Program-made: the position numbers and the translations under genes
Notes under the pieces: generated by a model
What the model saw: only the letters and a program-made list of their open reading frames with translations
Database searches by the model: none
Told to the model about the DNA's origin: nothing
Assembly: GCF_038007465.1 (NCBI RefSeq)
Contig: NZ_JBBOXF010000001.1
Coordinates: forward strand, 2,429,001 to 2,493,000
From: Sporosarcina sp. FSL K6-1508
GTDB lineage: Bacteria > Bacillota > Bacilli > Bacillales_A > Planococcaceae
Length of the DNA stretch: 64,000 nucleotides
Direction: 5' to 3'
In this document: piece after piece, positions 61,710 through 64,000 of the stretch
Position numbering within the stretch: the first letter of the stretch is position 1
How the letters are laid out: each line of letters starts with the position of its first letter

Positions 61710-62673
61710 ACAAAGGGTGCTGTCTTATTTTCAAGGCGGCAAAAAGAAGGAATGGCGTCAGTAAAATACCAGGTAATCCGAATAGATAAAAGGAAGAAGC
61801 TGTTATGAAAAAAGCATGGATCGGTTTTAATTGGAAAGTGGATGCCCACATATATGATTCAGCCATTTGTCGTGTTGTCATAGTGAAAAGGTAAAGCAAT
61901 ATAAGTGAAACTCCAACGTACAGGTTGCTTGTATATAAAAAGAAAGCGGCCATAGGTAGAAGGAATAAGCCAATTCCGAGAAATGGAAGGCTGTCTGCAA
62001 GAGAGATAAGAAAAGCGTTGCCGATTGGCGAATCGAATCGTAGAAGGAAGAACCCTATTGTAATAATCAAGAATGTTAAAAGAAATAAGCGTGCTTCAAC
62101 TGAAACGAAGGTGCCGATAAGCTGGCCAGACTTTGTAAACATCCTCTTCGCGGGCTGCCGTATTGTAACAGGGAAATACACCAGAAACCAGTACCGGTTT
62201 TTACCGGATTCCCGTAAGGCGAAAAAGTAAGCAACGAGGAAAATGAACCAGCCGAATAACTGTTGAAATACAGTGCTGATTATCGTTAAGGTGTATTCTA
62301 AAAGTGCATGTCCATATTCAACGACTTTATCTTCCAAGAAAGTGAACAGTTTACTTGGGATATCGGTGTTCTGTGTAAATGGCGCTATATGGCGTTCGAC
62401 AGTTGGAACGGTGTCAATCAGTCCGTGTAGCGCGATAAATGTGAACGCACTCATTAAAAAGAGCATAAGTGTCATAACCAATAGCGTTGCAATTGTTAGT
62501 GGAAGCTTGGTCATTGAGCGGACGGATGATAAGATAGGTGCAGTGAAGTAGGCAATAATGACAGCGATTGCCGCTGGGGGAACAGTGAACAGGATAATAC
62601 CCGTCAAAACGGCAGGCAACCATTTCATGAAAATCGAATGAAAAACTTGTTGCCTGTTATGATTCTCTGGCAT
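61699..62673 (-). CDS. ytvI: YtvI, AI-2E family transporter
   Basis: 324 aa with seven to eight predicted transmembrane helices and the AI-2E/PerM architecture: hydrophobic N-terminal pair, a soluble middle with DTVPTVERHIAPF, and a C-terminal bundle including SLADSLPFLGIGLFLLPMA. Members transport diverse solutes (AI-2, Na+/H+ claims); substrate unknown. GGGAGG upstream. Divergent from citZ as in Bacillus. Reads 11 bases into fxsA at its end. Confidence 0.9.
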   Translation of the reverse strand: MPENHNRQQVFHSIFMKWLPAVLTGIILFTVPPAAIAVIIAYFTAPILSSVRSMTKLPLTIATLLVMTLMLFLMSAFTFIALHGLIDTVPTVERHIAPFTQNTDIPSKLFTFLEDKVVEYGHALLEYTLTIISTVFQQLFGWFIFLVAYFFALRESGKNRYWFLVYFPVTIRQPAKRMFTKSGQLIGTFVSVEARLFLLTFLIITIGFFLLRFDSPIGNAFLISLADSLPFLGIGLFLLPMAAFFLYTSNLYVGVSLILLYLFTMTTRQMAESYMWASTFQLKPIHAFFITASSFYLFGLPGILLTPFLLFAALKIRQHPLFTG

Positions 62674-62707
62674 TTTCCGCCTCCCTTTTCATGAATTAAA
62701 AAACAAA

Positions 62708-62721
62708 AACAAGCGTTTCCA
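62708..62721. promoter_or_regulatory. Possible upstream cre-like site of citZ
   Basis: AACAAGCGTTTCCA matches 12 of 14 cre positions in pattern (TGNAANCGNNNNCA), failing at the first two. It lies directly upstream of the -35. Confidence 0.35.
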
Positions 62722-62750
62722 TTCACAAAGATGACAAAATTGATTATAAT
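62722..62750 (+). promoter_or_regulatory. Sigma-A promoter of citZ
   Basis: TTCACA (62722-62727), 17-base spacer, TATAAT (62745-62750). Confidence 0.75.
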
Positions 62751-62756
62751 GGTCGT

Positions 62757-62770
62757 TGTAAGCGTTTTAG
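62757..62770. promoter_or_regulatory. cre site (CcpA) at the citZ transcription start
   Basis: TGTAAGCGTTTTAG fits the CcpA operator TGWAANCGNTNWCA apart from the final two bases. It spans about +1 to +14, a position suited to repression. B. subtilis citZ is a known CcpA target; ccpA itself is in this window. Confidence 0.65.
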
Positions 62771-62852
62771 GAAGAGTATTATTAGCAGACTGGCTGTTCT
62801 TCTGTCTTTTTCTGTAGATTGGACAGCTATACTGGAAGAGGGAGCGATTTAT

Positions 62853-63968
62853 ATGACATCAACCAAAGGGTTGGAAGGAGTCGTAGCGACACAGTCAGCA
62901 ATCAGTTCTATTATTGATGACACACTTACATATGTCGGCTATGACATTGACGATCTTGCAGATAACGCCAGCTTTGAAGAAGTTATTTATCTTCTTTGGC
63001 ACCAACGTCTGCCGAAAGAGGATGAACTTGCAGAGCTGAAAAAACAGCTTGCAGAGAATATGTCTATTCCTCAAGAAGTACTTAATCATTTCAAAACGTA
63101 TCCGATTGGGGAAGTTCACCCTATGGCGGCACTGCGTACTGCAGTTTCTCTCCTTGGATTATACGATGAAAAAGCGGAAGATATGTCTGAGGAAGCAAAT
63201 TACGAAAAAGCGATCAAGCTTCAAGCGAAAATTGCTACAATCGTTACTTCATTCTCTCGTATCCGCAAAGGTCTTGAGCCAGTCGCTCCGAAAGAAGAGC
63301 TGGGCTATGCTGAAAACTTCTTGTACATGCTCACTGGTGAAATGCCTGCAGCAATCGCAATTGAAGCATTCAACAAAGCACTTGTACTTCATGCAGACCA
63401 CGAGTTGAATGCATCGACATTTACAGCACGCGTATGTGTCGCAACACTTTCTGATATGTACTCTGGTGTTACAGCTGCTATCGGTGCACTCAAAGGCCCA
63501 CTTCACGGTGGTGCAAACGAACAAGTTATGAAAATGCTGATGGAAATTGGCTCAGAAGACAAAGTTGAGGCATTCATTCGTGCTAAACTGGATAATAAAG
63601 AAAAAATCATGGGCTTTGGCCACCGCGTTTACCGTAAAGGTGATCCGCGTGCGAAACATCTTCGTGAAATGTCTAAGCGCTTGACAGAGCTTCGCGGGGA
63701 AGAAAAGTACTACAATATGTCCAGTAAAATCGAAGAAATCGTTACAGGCGAAAAGAATTTGCCGCCAAACGTAGATTTCTATTCAGCTTCTGTTTATCAC
63801 TCGCTTGATATCGATCATGATTTGTTTACACCGATTTTTGCGGTTTCTCGTATTTCGGGATGGATTGCACATATTCGTGAGCAATATGCGAACAATAGAC
63901 TGATTCGCCCTCGTGCAGATTATATCGGACCGGGCATGCAGAAGTACGTGCCAATTAAAGAAAGATAA
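62853..63968 (+). CDS. citZ: Citrate synthase
   Basis: 371-aa type II-like (short, Gram-positive) citrate synthase. Catalytic His in KGPLHGGANEQV (~217), second His in GFGHRVYRKGDPR (~252), Asp in NVDFYSASVYH (~304). Condenses acetyl-CoA with oxaloacetate at TCA entry. AGAGGGAG before ATG. B. subtilis order is citZ-icd-mdh; the last 32 bases of the window hold no start of the next gene. Confidence 0.97.
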   Translation: MTSTKGLEGVVATQSAISSIIDDTLTYVGYDIDDLADNASFEEVIYLLWHQRLPKEDELAELKKQLAENMSIPQEVLNHFKTYPIGEVHPMAALRTAVSLLGLYDEKAEDMSEEANYEKAIKLQAKIATIVTSFSRIRKGLEPVAPKEELGYAENFLYMLTGEMPAAIAIEAFNKALVLHADHELNASTFTARVCVATLSDMYSGVTAAIGALKGPLHGGANEQVMKMLMEIGSEDKVEAFIRAKLDNKEKIMGFGHRVYRKGDPRAKHLREMSKRLTELRGEEKYYNMSSKIEEIVTGEKNLPPNVDFYSASVYHSLDIDHDLFTPIFAVSRISGWIAHIREQYANNRLIRPRADYIGPGMQKYVPIKER

Positions 63969-64000
63969 GAACTTTATAACATGGGGCGGCGTACATATGC

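Noticed and set aside
1..64000. CRISPR array, prophage, rRNA or tRNA genes
   Set aside because: No regularly spaced short repeats, phage structural genes, rRNA segments or cloverleaf sequences were seen; apart from the ISL3 element the window reads as conserved chromosomal backbone.

Overview
This window is a chromosomal segment from a low-to-moderate GC, endospore-forming member of the Bacillales. Gene order closely follows the Bacillus subtilis ytoP-ytpQR-sftA-murC ... accDA-pfkA-pyk-citZ region. Sporulation capacity is shown by three alpha/beta-type SASP genes with sigma-G type promoters. The intergenic repeat families, the protein sequences and the gene content (no ytxJ, motPS, argGH or malic enzyme at their B. 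subtilis positions) point to the Planococcaceae, most likely Sporosarcina or a close relative; that genus call is inference.

Layout: (1) 1-9.9 kb: M42 aminopeptidase, DUF84 NTPase, a small lipoprotein, ytpQ-ytpR, the soluble FtsK-type translocase SftA, murC, and a stress operon ytxG-ytxH behind a sigma-B type promoter. (2) 10-14.5 kb: a 711-aa FtsA/PilM-like ATPase with a repeat-rich C-terminus, the chorismate mutase/DAHP synthase aroA, and ccpA. (3) 14.6-19.3 kb: a tandem intergenic repeat, then acuCBA divergent from acsA, the acetyl-CoA synthetase and its lysine acetylation switch. (4) 19.4-24.9 kb: a class A PBP, a tyrosine T-box plus tyrS, and a leaderless BtuF-like binding protein. (5) 24.9-27.6 kb: an ISL3-family element with an 8-bp target duplication inserted in the U-tract of the rpsD terminator, then rpsD. 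(6) 27.9-36.2 kb: GGDEF protein, methionine gamma-lyase-type enzyme, free-Met-(R)-sulfoxide reductase, ezrA, nifZ-thiI. (7) 36.4-45.7 kb: three SASP genes, an acyl-CoA synthetase, RarD, NAD kinase, SppA, RDD protein, Tpx, YtxK, AckA. (8) 45.7-55.6 kb: Usp, Ald, PepQ, YtkL, YtoI, YtpI, NrnA, DnaE. (9) 55.7-64 kb: a FadR/GntR regulator heading accDA with its own palindromic operator, pfkA, pyk, fxsA, ytvI, and citZ with cre-like sites.

Functionally much of the window concerns carbon overflow and its control: CcpA, acetate activation (AcsA with AcuA/AcuC), acetate production (AckA), glycolysis (PfkA, Pyk), fatty-acid initiation (AccDA) and TCA entry (CitZ). Most of this is conserved housekeeping sequence. 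The least ordinary material is non-coding: two diverged copies of a structured element before nifZ and pyk, a small hairpin with a conserved loop shared between different repeat families at five sites, and the repeat-laden ISL3 element. Among proteins, the DnaE with an eroded PHP site and the FtsA-like protein with five C-terminal repeats stand out.
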